A stretch of 10,467 bases of DNA from Oscillospiraceae bacterium (GCA_902796295.1 CADBOL010000251.1:1-10467); one strand, 5' to 3'; shown: positions 1 through 7,429, counted from the stretch's first letter. Notes: a model not told the origin generated them from the sequence alone. Made by a program: numbers and translations.

Positions 1-666
1 ATTTGCGACCCAGACTCTCGTGATAACATCCGGTATATTGTAGAAAGGTACCCAGCCTATCGCAATAACCATAATACACTTGGGTATGGCATTGCTGTAA
101 AGCGAATACTTGTATCTGCCGTATTTCGGAATAAGCTTTTTGCGCCAGAAAATATTTCTCGCGCCGAACCACCCGTTCCAGAGAATATGCGTGCCGAGAA
201 TCTTGAAGGCAGACGAGCAGCTGATACCCTCGAGCGAATTCATATAGGTTACGAATCTGCCGCTCTGATTAAAGAGCATTGAAGGGTCAAACACAATCAG
301 CGCAACGCCGGCAACAATCAGCATCATATAAACAAAATAGAATTTCCGCTCATTCTTTTTTGGCATAAAGCCGAGATTATCGGCAATATACCAGGTCATC
401 ATTGTCCAGATGTAATTGAGCGGCATATTGATGATGTTGATAACGGAAAATGTCAGATAAGGCAGCTTGTAATGATACATCATCAGGTAGCAGGAAGCCG
501 CGAAAACGATGTATTCAAGGGTCTTGTTACCCGAGTAGTTGAAACCTACCGCAAGGAAAATATCCTTATATTCTCTGTAAGGAACATATTTTCCCTCGGC
601 GGGAGTTTTCCAGTGGTCTTTTACCTCATGCAAAAAACTGGAAACCTTGCCGACAATGTTTGCCAT
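1..666 (-). CDS. Polytopic membrane protein, probable MFS/GPH-type transporter, N-terminal part (runs off the left edge)
   Basis: An uninterrupted reading frame of about 222 codons runs leftwards from ATG at 666 to the first base of the window, so the C-terminus is missing. I chose ATG 666 over the in-frame ATG at 672 because GGAGAG lies 6 bases before 666 but directly abuts 672. The product has a charged cytosolic start (KVSSFLHEVKDHWK, then GKYVPYREYKD) followed by hydrophobic spans near residues 48-64, 70-95, 108-127 and 190-210. There are aromatic-rich loops and a basic loop (FWRKKLIPKYGRYK). This layout resembles the sugar/glycoside-type MFS transporters found beside carbohydrate genes in Clostridia, but no signature motif settles the family. 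It follows a glycan-enzyme operon on the same strand yet has its own promoter, so it may import that operon's substrate. The family assignment is an inference; the membrane nature is seen directly. Confidence 0.6.
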   Translation of the reverse strand, partial: MANIVGKVSSFLHEVKDHWKTPAEGKYVPYREYKDIFLAVGFNYSGNKTLEYIVFAASCYLMMYHYKLPYLTFSVINIINMPLNYIWTMMTWYIADNLGFMPKKNERKFYFVYMMLIVAGVALIVFDPSMLFNQSGRFVTYMNSLEGISCSSAFKILGTHILWNGWFGARNIFWRKKLIPKYGRYKYSLYSNAIPKCIMVIAIGWVPFYNIPDVITRVWVAN

Positions 667-690
667 AAGCATCTCTCCACAAATCATTTT

Positions 691-721
691 AAACAAAAAC
701 CCGGACTCTTTACGAATCCGG
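691..721 (-). terminator. Intrinsic terminator after the oxidoreductase operon
   Basis: Read leftwards, a 5-bp CCGGA/TCCGG stem at 701-721, with one further pair inside, is followed by GTTTTTGTTT (700-691). It lies 50 bases past the stop of the GH109-like gene. Unusually, it sits between the promoter at 726-754 and the transporter start at 666, so it would also lie at the extreme 5' end of the transporter transcript. Confidence 0.65.
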
Positions 722-725
722 ATTT

Positions 726-754
726 ATTATAAACTAAAGTGAAGCTAAATGCAA
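726..754 (-). promoter_or_regulatory. Sigma-A-type promoter for the transporter gene
   Basis: Read leftwards, TTGCAT (754-749) and a perfect TATAAT (731-726) are separated by exactly 17 bases. The predicted start is near 719, giving a leader of about 50 bases before ATG 666. The terminator hairpin at 701-721 begins almost at the predicted start point. Confidence 0.7.
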
Positions 755-772
755 CAGTTTTGAATTTTTGAC

Positions 773-1972
773 TCATTCACCGTCAAAAGGCAGAGCGCAG
801 GGAAGGGTTATTCCGTTGCCGTTCTGATCGGGGAACGGAGTCAGATCATCGCTTCTGACCTTGTCCCTTTCTTCTTTATTTCTGAAATCGGGGATCTTGA
901 AATTCTCTCCGTGATTAAGGCAGCTTCTCCAGCCGAGTATCGCGGTTGCAGACATAGCAGCGCCCGCATAGACATCGAAGAAAATATCTTTGCCGTGAAT
1001 AAAGCAGTCTTTGATTTCTTTTACTATCCAGTAATCTCCGCCGCCGTGACCGGCGTTTTTGGCTTTGATTCCGTCTTCTCCGAAGTCGGATAAATCAGCG
1101 TCAAGAAGAGAAATCTGCTCTTCTCCCTCGGGTTTGGTATGTTCAAAGAAAAATCTGCGGACTTTGCCTTCCTCAATATATCCGCCCCATTCAACGCTTG
1201 CCCTGTCGCCGCAGATACGGTATCTGCTGTAATCGCTTGCCATCGCGGTGCAGCCCGTAAATCTCGCAATCATGCCGTTATCCATCTCGCAGAACATAAT
1301 GCCGGTGCCGTCATAATTATGCCTCCAGTCACGCAGTTCATAAAGCAGATCCGAGTGTGCGGCTCTCGCGCTGACATATTTCGGCATTGATTTTGTCATA
1401 TACATTATGGGACCGAGAGCGTGAGTGACATAATATGTTCTCGGCATCCATGCACGCCAGTGAAATTCGCCCGGTGTATAGTATCTGAGCAATTCGTTGT
1501 CTCCCGAATGATTATACTCACCCTCGGCATAGAGCAGAGAACCGAGCATGCCGGATGAAACAAGCTTGCCCATTTTAAGATTCTGTGTTGAAAACGGGTA
1601 ATTTTCGGCAATGAAATATTTACGGCCTGTTTTTTCAACACATTCAACAAGCTCAACGCATTCCTTAAGCGTTGAGGCGGAGGTGCACTCGCTGACAACA
1701 TCAAGTCCGGCATTCATGGCTTTGATTGCATACGGAGCATGCTCGTTGAAGTAATTGGCAAGGAAGACGGAATTCATTCCTCTTTTAATTCCTTCCGAAA
1801 GGAATTCGTCAAAATCTGCGCAGAGAAATGCAGAGGCAAACTCATCTTTATGCTCTTTAAGCTTCTCTAAGTTTTTGTCGCAGATTGCAACAATCTCAAT
1901 TTCCTCATCCTCTTTGAAAAGATCGATATAATTGTTTCCGCGCCAGGCGCCGAAAACTCCGATTTTAAGCAT
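773..1972 (-). CDS. Gfo/Idh/MocA family protein, GH109-like (NAD-dependent oxidoreductase or glycosidase)
   Basis: This 399-residue cytoplasmic protein has an N-terminal Rossmann nucleotide-binding fold (IGVFGAWRGNNY, residues 4-15) and a C-terminal Gfo/Idh/MocA domain. The usual catalytic EKP motif of dehydrogenases is replaced by E95-C-T. Motifs resembling the glycosidase branch GH109 are visible: AEN (122-124), EGEYNH (150-155), THALGP (183-188) and GHGGGD (308-313). GH109 enzymes, typified by alpha-N-acetylgalactosaminidase, cleave glycosides through a transient NAD-dependent oxidation. Whether this protein is a glycosidase or a sugar dehydrogenase cannot be settled from sequence alone. 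The start is ATG 1972, with GGAGG (1985-1981) 8 bases upstream; an in-frame GTG at 2002 would overlap the preceding gene and lacks a site. It lies 17 bases after the sialidase-like gene, so the two are co-transcribed. There is no signal peptide. Confidence 0.8.
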   Translation of the reverse strand: MLKIGVFGAWRGNNYIDLFKEDEEIEIVAICDKNLEKLKEHKDEFASAFLCADFDEFLSEGIKRGMNSVFLANYFNEHAPYAIKAMNAGLDVVSECTSASTLKECVELVECVEKTGRKYFIAENYPFSTQNLKMGKLVSSGMLGSLLYAEGEYNHSGDNELLRYYTPGEFHWRAWMPRTYYVTHALGPIMYMTKSMPKYVSARAAHSDLLYELRDWRHNYDGTGIMFCEMDNGMIARFTGCTAMASDYSRYRICGDRASVEWGGYIEEGKVRRFFFEHTKPEGEEQISLLDADLSDFGEDGIKAKNAGHGGGDYWIVKEIKDCFIHGKDIFFDVYAGAAMSATAILGWRSCLNHGENFKIPDFRNKEERDKVRSDDLTPFPDQNGNGITLPCALPFDGE

Positions 1973-1989
1973 ATCTATATCCTCCTTGA

Positions 1990-3063
1990 TTATAATGTCC
2001 ACTTAACGCTCAGAAGCGAAGCGGTCGGGTCTCCCCTGTATCTTGCATAATACACGGTAAAAAGAGTGCCGTCGGGAAGTTCGACTGTCGCCGGGTATCC
2101 GATATCGTCATCGTCACAGTCTGCAAGACGGAATTCTTCATCGGATATTTCACCGGAAGGCGAAACATATCTGCCGCAGATGCCGTAGGGCGGTCTGCGT
2201 CTGCCGTAAGTCAGGGCGAAGCCGCCGTCACTGAGCTTGCATAAATGAGGCGGCGAGCCGCATATGCCGGTTTTTTCCCATTCGCTCCAGGTCCTGCCGC
2301 GGTCATATGTAACCGATTTCATTACCGTGAAAAAGCTGTCATCATCAGTCAGATGAGTGCGGAAAAGCGCCATGATACCTCCGTCTGAAAGCTCTCCGCA
2401 GTGAACCTCATGGAACTGAACCGGACTGAATCCTTCGGGAACGGGACACTCTCCGGTTTTTATAAATGACTTCCCCCTGTCTGAGCTGATATATGCGGAG
2501 AAAACTTCTTTATCTTCCGGAACCCCTGAAAAAACCTCTTTGCCGAGATAAAATACCGTTCCGTCTTTGAGAAGAACCGGTCCGTGAGGTGAGTGAACGG
2601 GAATGCGCTTTTCTCCGTCTGCTGTTTCGCCGTAATCGTGAAGAAGCCGGTAAAAACATCCGCCCGTTCTGTATTCACCGGGAATCATCTTATAGTGCTT
2701 AATGAGGCCGGCGCCGGCGTCTCCGCTGTCTGAAACGAGCCAGTCATAAAGCTGATTTTCATAAGATGACGCAGGATGGGAACATCTGGTAACGATGAAA
2801 TCCCCCTTGCCGAGATAAAGAATGCCCGGGTCTCTGTCATCGAGATAATGATCGTTTACTACAACAGGAAGAGAAAATGATTCGCCGCCGTCACGGCTTT
2901 TATACAAAACCGTCTTACCGAAGGGGCAGACATGGCCCATACGGAAGCCGGAGCAGACAACATAAATCACTCCGTTTTCATCAATGCAGGCCGACGGCCA
3001 CGACTGATAGGAAAAGAAACTGTCTGTTATTCTCGAAACTATTCCTTCTTTGATTATTTTCAA
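1990..3063 (-). CDS. Sialidase-like protein with BNR/Asp-box repeats (GH33-like beta-propeller)
   Basis: This protein of about 357 residues is predicted to fold as a six-bladed beta-propeller of the sialidase/BNR type. Numbered from the alternative GTG at 3072, three Asp boxes (S/T-x-D-x-G-x-S/T-F/W) are clear: SRDGGESF (59-66), SSDRGKSF (196-203) and TYDRGRTW (255-262). Other sialidase-like features are DDRDPGI (78-84), an EVH-x-GELSDGG-x-MALFRT segment (222-239) and the C-terminal ELPDGTLFTVYY (331-342), whose tyrosine may correspond to the nucleophile. A classical FRIP motif is not evident, so exo-sialidase activity is an inference. No signal peptide is present, so a cytoplasmic substrate is implied. 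I prefer TTG 3063 as the start because GGGGTGAT (3075-3068) forms a good ribosome binding site before it; GTG 3072 lies inside that site. It is the first gene of an operon with the GH109-like gene. Confidence 0.78.
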   Translation of the reverse strand: MKIIKEGIVSRITDSFFSYQSWPSACIDENGVIYVVCSGFRMGHVCPFGKTVLYKSRDGGESFSLPVVVNDHYLDDRDPGILYLGKGDFIVTRCSHPASSYENQLYDWLVSDSGDAGAGLIKHYKMIPGEYRTGGCFYRLLHDYGETADGEKRIPVHSPHGPVLLKDGTVFYLGKEVFSGVPEDKEVFSAYISSDRGKSFIKTGECPVPEGFSPVQFHEVHCGELSDGGIMALFRTHLTDDDSFFTVMKSVTYDRGRTWSEWEKTGICGSPPHLCKLSDGGFALTYGRRRPPYGICGRYVSPSGEISDEEFRLADCDDDDIGYPATVELPDGTLFTVYYARYRGDPTASLLSVKWTL

Positions 3064-3084
3064 GTTTATCACCCCGTCAGTATG

Positions 3085-3113
3085 ATTTTATCACAGAGAA
3101 AACGAGAATTCAA
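3085..3113 (-). promoter_or_regulatory. Promoter of the sialidase-like/GH109-like operon
   Basis: Read leftwards, TTGAAT (3113-3108) and TAAAAT (3090-3085) are separated by exactly 17 bases. The predicted start near 3078 leaves only about 15 bases before TTG 3063, just enough for the ribosome binding site. This supports TTG 3063 over GTG 3072. The promoter lies directly after the htpG terminator. Confidence 0.7.
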
Positions 3114-3118
3114 TATAA

Positions 3119-3155
3119 TAAAAAAGTTCGCGGGAATCCGGAATGAACCCCCGCG
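3119..3155 (-). terminator. Intrinsic terminator of htpG
   Basis: Read leftwards from 3155, CGCGGG pairs with CCCGCG (3134-3129) around a 15-base loop and is followed by AACTTTTTT. It starts 17 bases past the htpG stop codon and insulates the downstream operon from heat-shock transcription. Confidence 0.85.
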
Positions 3156-3171
3156 ATAATTGTTAATTTGT

Positions 3172-5061
3172 TTATTTGCTCATTAATTCACAGACAAGTC
3201 TGCTGTGCTCCACCGGGTCATCCACGGATCTGCCCGCAATCAGACAGGCCTCGCTGAAAAGAAGTTTTGAATAATCTTTGAGCATATCCTTATCGCTCTC
3301 ATAAAGCGACTTAAGCTTCTCGGCTATGGGATGATTGCAATTGATCTCAAGCACAAGCTTTGCCTTGACCTTGTTGTCGCCTGTGCCCGGCATGGAGTTG
3401 AGAGTCTTTTCCATATCAAGTGAAATCTGGCCCTCGGTTGCAAGACTGACAGGGTGATTTGCAAGCTTGTTTGTAAATCTTACGGAGCTGACGGCATCGC
3501 CGACAGCGTTTTTCATTTCTTCAAGAAGATCCTTTGCATCCTCATTTGCCTTTTCAATCTCTTTCTTTTCCTCTTCGCTGCTTAAATCAAAATCTTCATT
3601 GCAGATATTGACAAACTGTCTGCCGCTGTATTCGCCGAGAGTCTTGACAACGAATTCATCGTAATATTCCGTAAGCATAAGAATATTGAGATTCTTTGTC
3701 TTTGCGGCATCAAACTGAGGAAGCATCCTTATTTTATCGAGCGTTTCGCCGCAGGCGTAATAAATCTTATCGTCGCCTTCTTTAAGCGCATCGCAGTATT
3801 CGGAAAGAGTAATGAGCTTATCCTCATCCGAAGAAGTGAAAAGAAGCAGATCGACAAGCTTGTCTTTATTCAGTCCGTAGGTATCGTAACAGCCGAATTT
3901 AAGCTGAGCGCCGAAGCTTTTGAAAAACTCCTCATACTTTTCCCTGTCGTTTTTCAGCATCTTTTCAAGCTCTGATTTGATCTTTTTCTCTACGGTCTTT
4001 GCAATCAGTTTAAGCTGGCTGTCATGCTGAAGCATCTCTCTGCTGATATTGAGAGATAAATCTTCGCTGTCAACAAGTCCTTTGACAAAAGAGAAATAAT
4101 CGGGAAGAAGCTCACTGCATTTGTCGGTTATAAGAACGCCTTTTGAATAGAGCTGAAGACCTTTTTCATATTCTTTTGAATAATAGTTGAAAGGCGGGCG
4201 TTTCGGAATATAGAGCAGCGCTTTATATGTAGCGTTTCCCTCAACGCTGCTGTGAATGACGGCGGCGGGGTCTTCAAAATCAAAGAATTTTTCTTTATAA
4301 AAATTGTTGTATTCCTCGTCGGTCACTTCGCTTCTGTTCTTTTTCCAGATAGGTATGCGGCTGTTGAGAGTCTGCTCCTCGGTAACGTAGTCGTATTTTC
4401 CCTCTTCGCCCTCAACCGGCTTTGAGACGGTGACATCCATTACAATGGGATGGCGAATATAATCGGAATATTTTTTAACAAGGGAGCGGATTGTGTATTC
4501 CTCAAGATATTCACTGTATTTTTCGTCATCGGTATCTTCCTTAAGATGCATAATTACATCGGTGCCGAATCCGTCTTTTTCACAATCGCCTATCCTGTAA
4601 CCCTCAATGCCGTCGGATTCCCAGATATAAGCCTTATCCGAGCCGAAAGCCCTTGTCTTTACGGTAACCTTGTCGCTGACCATAAACGCGGAATAAAATC
4701 CTACACCGAACTGACCGATAATATCGATATCGGCGGCATCATCGTTTTCGGTTTTAAAATCGAGCGAACCGCTTCTTGCAATCGTACCGAGATTATTGTC
4801 AAGCTCATCCTCGCTCATACCGATACCGTTATCGCTGACAGTTATGAGCCGGTTATCCTTATCAATTTCAATCCTTATTTTAAAATCATCCGAGCCGAGA
4901 CCAACGGATGAATCGGTAAGGGATCTGAAATAAAGCTTGTCAAGAGCATCGGAAGCGTTTGAGATTATCTCTCTGAGAAAAATCTCCTTGTGAGTGTAAA
5001 TAGAGTTAATCATCAGATCCATAAGTCTTTTGGATTCTGATTTGAATTTTCTCTTTTTCAT
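3172..5061 (-). CDS. htpG: Molecular chaperone HtpG (bacterial Hsp90)
   Basis: This is a full-length cytosolic Hsp90 of 629 residues, close to the usual bacterial length. It is an ATP-dependent dimeric chaperone that remodels client proteins, often with the DnaK system. The N-terminal GHKL ATPase domain shows REIISNASDALDKL (30-43) with the ATP/Mg asparagine, DNGIGM (77-82) and GQFGVGFYSAFM (116-127). The middle domain carries LNISREMLQ with the catalytic-loop arginine, and the C-terminal dimerisation region ends in HSRLVCELMSK without the eukaryotic MEEVD tail. I chose ATG 5061 because AAGGA (5072-5068) lies 6 bases upstream; the in-frame ATG at 5067 directly abuts that site. The gene is monocistronic, bounded by a terminator. 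A CIRCE operator lies about 95 bases upstream, pointing to HrcA heat-shock control. Confidence 0.98.
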   Translation of the reverse strand: MKKRKFKSESKRLMDLMINSIYTHKEIFLREIISNASDALDKLYFRSLTDSSVGLGSDDFKIRIEIDKDNRLITVSDNGIGMSEDELDNNLGTIARSGSLDFKTENDDAADIDIIGQFGVGFYSAFMVSDKVTVKTRAFGSDKAYIWESDGIEGYRIGDCEKDGFGTDVIMHLKEDTDDEKYSEYLEEYTIRSLVKKYSDYIRHPIVMDVTVSKPVEGEEGKYDYVTEEQTLNSRIPIWKKNRSEVTDEEYNNFYKEKFFDFEDPAAVIHSSVEGNATYKALLYIPKRPPFNYYSKEYEKGLQLYSKGVLITDKCSELLPDYFSFVKGLVDSEDLSLNISREMLQHDSQLKLIAKTVEKKIKSELEKMLKNDREKYEEFFKSFGAQLKFGCYDTYGLNKDKLVDLLLFTSSDEDKLITLSEYCDALKEGDDKIYYACGETLDKIRMLPQFDAAKTKNLNILMLTEYYDEFVVKTLGEYSGRQFVNICNEDFDLSSEEEKKEIEKANEDAKDLLEEMKNAVGDAVSSVRFTNKLANHPVSLATEGQISLDMEKTLNSMPGTGDNKVKAKLVLEINCNHPIAEKLKSLYESDKDMLKDYSKLLFSEACLIAGRSVDDPVEHSRLVCELMSK

Positions 5062-5098
5062 GTTCATTCCTTCTTTCGGGTATCATTATTACAGATTC

Positions 5099-5127
5099 AT
5101 TATATAACGCGATTAAACAGATTTCAT
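5099..5127 (-). promoter_or_regulatory. Candidate htpG promoter
   Basis: Read leftwards, ATGAAA (5127-5122, 4 of 6 to consensus) and a perfect TATAAT (5104-5099) are 17 bases apart. The predicted start near 5092 gives a leader of about 30 bases. The -35 box is weak. A second promoter nearer the CIRCE element, for example around a TATACA at 5195-5190, is possible. Confidence 0.5.
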
Positions 5128-5154
5128 TAAGCAATTATGAACAAAATGTTAAAT

Positions 5155-5181
5155 TTGGCACTCTCGGCTCGCGAGTGCTTA
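5155..5181. promoter_or_regulatory. CIRCE operator (HrcA-binding inverted repeat)
   Basis: TTGGCACTC (5155-5163), nine spacer bases, then GAGTGCTTA (5173-5181) match the CIRCE consensus TTAGCACTC-N9-GAGTGCTAA at 16 of 18 arm positions, with the exact 9-base spacing. HrcA binds this element and represses heat-shock genes at normal temperature. It lies between htpG and a divergent membrane-protein gene and could in principle control either or both. Confidence 0.88.
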
Positions 5182-5211
5182 AATCAGAATGTATAATTTA
5201 CAAAAAATTCA

Positions 5212-5240
5212 TTTACTGAAACAGCGGTATATGATAAAAT
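5212..5240 (+). promoter_or_regulatory. Promoter of the membrane protein/acyltransferase operon
   Basis: TTTACT (5212-5217) and TAAAAT (5235-5240) are separated by 17 bases. The predicted start near 5247 gives a leader of about 48 bases. The CIRCE element ends 30 bases upstream of the -35 box. An isolated TATAAT at 5192-5197 lacks a matching -35 box. Confidence 0.6.
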
Positions 5241-5294
5241 TAATGTGGAATAATTTGTATTTGAAATATTTGTTCACAGGGAAGTGATTAATCT

Positions 5295-6116
5295 ATGAAA
5301 GATATTATGGATTATGTCAACACCTCTCTTGAAGGTCTGCCGGAGGATAAATACCTCTACGCTTTCAAAAAGAGGATTGTCAACGAAATTACCGCGAGGG
5401 CAAATGAAATCACGCACACCGGTATCACGGATGAAAAGGTGCTCTCAGACATTATCATGAGTCAGTACCCCGACATACGCGGTGAATTCGAAAAATTCAG
5501 AGACGACATTGAAAGCAAGAGAAATGCAAAGTCAAGACGCAGAAAAACCATACTCGGCTCAGCCGTTTTCTTCGGCGGTCTGTTTCTGGTATTCCTGCTT
5601 GTGAGCATCATCACCAAAAACTGGCACAGAAGCTGGATATTCCTCGTTAACGGCATCTGCCTTTATGTTGCTTATATGTCAATCGCCGCAGTTATGGCTC
5701 TTTCGGAAAAAGAGGGCAGATTCAAGCCGTTTTCAAGAGCGCTTATCGCCGTTTCCGTGTTTAATTTCGCCGTGCCGATATTCCTTATCTGCGCATTTCT
5801 GCTCAGACTCCGTCACCCCTGGCTTATTTTTTTCTTCGCAATCATTGCCATGCTGGTCGCCGACGGTATATTCCTCGAAAAAATCAATAACCGTTTTGCG
5901 ATTTTCTTCCATCTCGCATATATTGTTCCGGCAGCCGTATCGCTTTATATCATTACCGGAACGATGCGCATAATCCCCTGGAGCATAGGCTGGCTTTTGA
6001 TCCCGGCATCGCTTTTAGTCATTCTCATAATTGTTGCCGTCAGAGTCAGTAAACACAATAACGGTAACAAAGAATTTGAGGAAACGGAGGGAGACAGAGA
6101 ATGGAACGCAGACTGA
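5295..6116 (+). CDS. Six-span membrane protein with N-terminal HAAS/DUF1700-like region
   Basis: This 273-residue protein has a soluble, helical N-terminus (1-82) resembling the HAAS/DUF1700 type: DYVNTSLEGLP, then a basic helix and SDIIMSQYPDI. A basic stop (KSRRRK, 79-84) is followed by six predicted membrane spans near 85-107, 114-136, 148-170, 174-194, 201-221 and 227-250, and a charged tail. HAAS-type proteins are often paired with PadR regulators in Firmicutes, but none is visible here. The start is supported by GGGAAGTGAT (5279-5288) 6 bases before ATG. Its last 16 bases overlap the next gene, so the two are translationally coupled. The function is unknown. A role as a membrane partner, or as the source of a lipid substrate for the acyltransferase, is only a hypothesis. 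The family call is from general resemblance. Confidence 0.8.
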   Translation: MKDIMDYVNTSLEGLPEDKYLYAFKKRIVNEITARANEITHTGITDEKVLSDIIMSQYPDIRGEFEKFRDDIESKRNAKSRRRKTILGSAVFFGGLFLVFLLVSIITKNWHRSWIFLVNGICLYVAYMSIAAVMALSEKEGRFKPFSRALIAVSVFNFAVPIFLICAFLLRLRHPWLIFFFAIIAMLVADGIFLEKINNRFAIFFHLAYIVPAAVSLYIITGTMRIIPWSIGWLLIPASLLVILIIVAVRVSKHNNGNKEFEETEGDREWNAD

Positions 6117-7429
6117 ACGCCGAGCTCTGGGATAAGATGCATTATCTTTTCAGAGACTTTAACGACAGAGTTGTTCACGCAGAGTTTGAATATGATTTCA
6201 CCGTAAATCCCGAAGCGCTAAAGACGGTCATTATCTGCGCATTCGAAAAAATGCCCGTTCTCCACTCAAGCTTCAGGGATAATCATGTAAGCCCTTACTG
6301 GGAAGTCAACAGATACACAATAGAAGATATACTTACTTTAAAAAAGATTGATGAAAGCCTCGCAGACGAGGAAGCGGAAAAATTCCTTACCTCGCAGATC
6401 CCGGCGGACGGCGCGGTGCAGATGAAGATTCTTGCTTTGTATTATTCCGGCAAGACGAGAATTTGCTTCATTGAAAACCATATGTGTATGGACGGCGGCG
6501 ACCTGAAATACTTTCTCAAGGATTTCTGCAGAAACTACAACGAATATGTAAATAACGGAGTGAGCCCGCTTGATTTCAGGACCGGCAACAGGTCTTATAC
6601 CTCCGTTTACAAAGATCTTTCCAAAACGGACCAGAAAGCGGCTCAGAATCTGTACAGAAACATAAACAAAAAGGATAATCACGCCTTCCCTCTCACGGAA
6701 AAATCAAGAGACGACAAATCGTTTATAGCCAGGAAGACCTTCAGCGCCGACACTTTTCTCAAGATTAAGTCTGAAGGAAAAAAACACGGCGCAACTATAA
6801 ACGATATGCTTATGGCCGCCTATTTTTACAGCCTGTATGAGCTTGCCGGATTCGGTAAAAACGAAAGCGTCAGTATCTCCTGCGCAATTGATTTAAGACG
6901 CCATCTCAAATCAAATGATGAGCTCGGCTATACCAATCATACAGCGTGGATGCAGTGCAGGATTCCGGAGCTCGGCAGAGATATTTTTGAAACTCTGCAG
7001 TATGTGATAAGATCCGCAAATGAATTCAAACAGGATAAATACATGGGGCTTTACGGCCTGCCGCTTCTCTCGCTCGGATACAAAATAATGCCTCACGCGG
7101 CAAGCGAAGAAATAATCAAAATCGGCTATGCCAATCCCCTTCTTGCAATGAGCAATATAGGAATACTCGAGGTTGATAAGCTTGCTCTTGACGGACATGA
7201 ACCGTCAAAAGGATTTATGACCGGAGCAGTCAAATACAAGCCGTTCGTGCTGCTTTCTGCGACTTCTCTCAGAAATGAACTGACTCTCTCGATGTGTGTC
7301 AGAGGAAATGAAAAAGACAGAAAAATCGTGGATGAATTCTTTAATCTGATGGAGAAAAATATCAACACTTTGATTACCCCTAAAAATAATGATTTTATCG
7401 CAGAATTTGATTTATCACAATTGCAGTAA
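6101..7429 (+). CDS. Condensation-domain/CAT-fold acyltransferase (alcohol acyltransferase or PapA-like)
   Basis: This 442-residue cytosolic protein belongs to the chloramphenicol-acetyltransferase/condensation-domain fold. The catalytic HxxxDG motif is present as H127-M-C-M-D131-G132 inside IENHMCMDGGDL. An IDLRRHL motif (263-269) and a LLAMSNIG segment (347-354) match the second-half signatures of this superfamily (wax ester synthase, PapA and alcohol acetyltransferase relatives). The N-terminal half carries the VLHSSF strand (53-58) typical of these proteins. It would transfer an acyl group from a CoA or carrier-protein thioester to a hydroxyl or amine; the substrate is unknown. It is stand-alone, with no adenylation or carrier domain. 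GGAGG (6086-6090) precedes ATG by 10 bases, inside the upstream gene. It has no signal peptide or membrane spans. No clear terminator follows. Confidence 0.8.
   Translation: MERRLNAELWDKMHYLFRDFNDRVVHAEFEYDFTVNPEALKTVIICAFEKMPVLHSSFRDNHVSPYWEVNRYTIEDILTLKKIDESLADEEAEKFLTSQIPADGAVQMKILALYYSGKTRICFIENHMCMDGGDLKYFLKDFCRNYNEYVNNGVSPLDFRTGNRSYTSVYKDLSKTDQKAAQNLYRNINKKDNHAFPLTEKSRDDKSFIARKTFSADTFLKIKSEGKKHGATINDMLMAAYFYSLYELAGFGKNESVSISCAIDLRRHLKSNDELGYTNHTAWMQCRIPELGRDIFETLQYVIRSANEFKQDKYMGLYGLPLLSLGYKIMPHAASEEIIKIGYANPLLAMSNIGILEVDKLALDGHEPSKGFMTGAVKYKPFVLLSATSLRNELTLSMCVRGNEKDRKIVDEFFNLMEKNINTLITPKNNDFIAEFDLSQLQ

Noticed and set aside
472..732. Rightward 86-codon open frame
   Set aside because: It lies opposite the transporter coding sequence and its control region, has no ribosome binding site, and its product is low-complexity with no recognisable features.
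1405..1713. Leftward 102-codon frame inside the GH109-like gene
   Set aside because: It is an alternate frame of a well-supported gene with no binding site or family resemblance.
1973..2002. Upstream GTG start (2002) for the GH109-like gene
   Set aside because: It overlaps the end of the preceding gene and lacks a binding site, whereas ATG 1972 has GGAGG 8 bases upstream and begins right at the Rossmann strand.
4450..4911. Rightward 153-codon open frame inside htpG
   Set aside because: It is antisense to the conserved ATPase domain of htpG, whose coding constraint explains the open frame.
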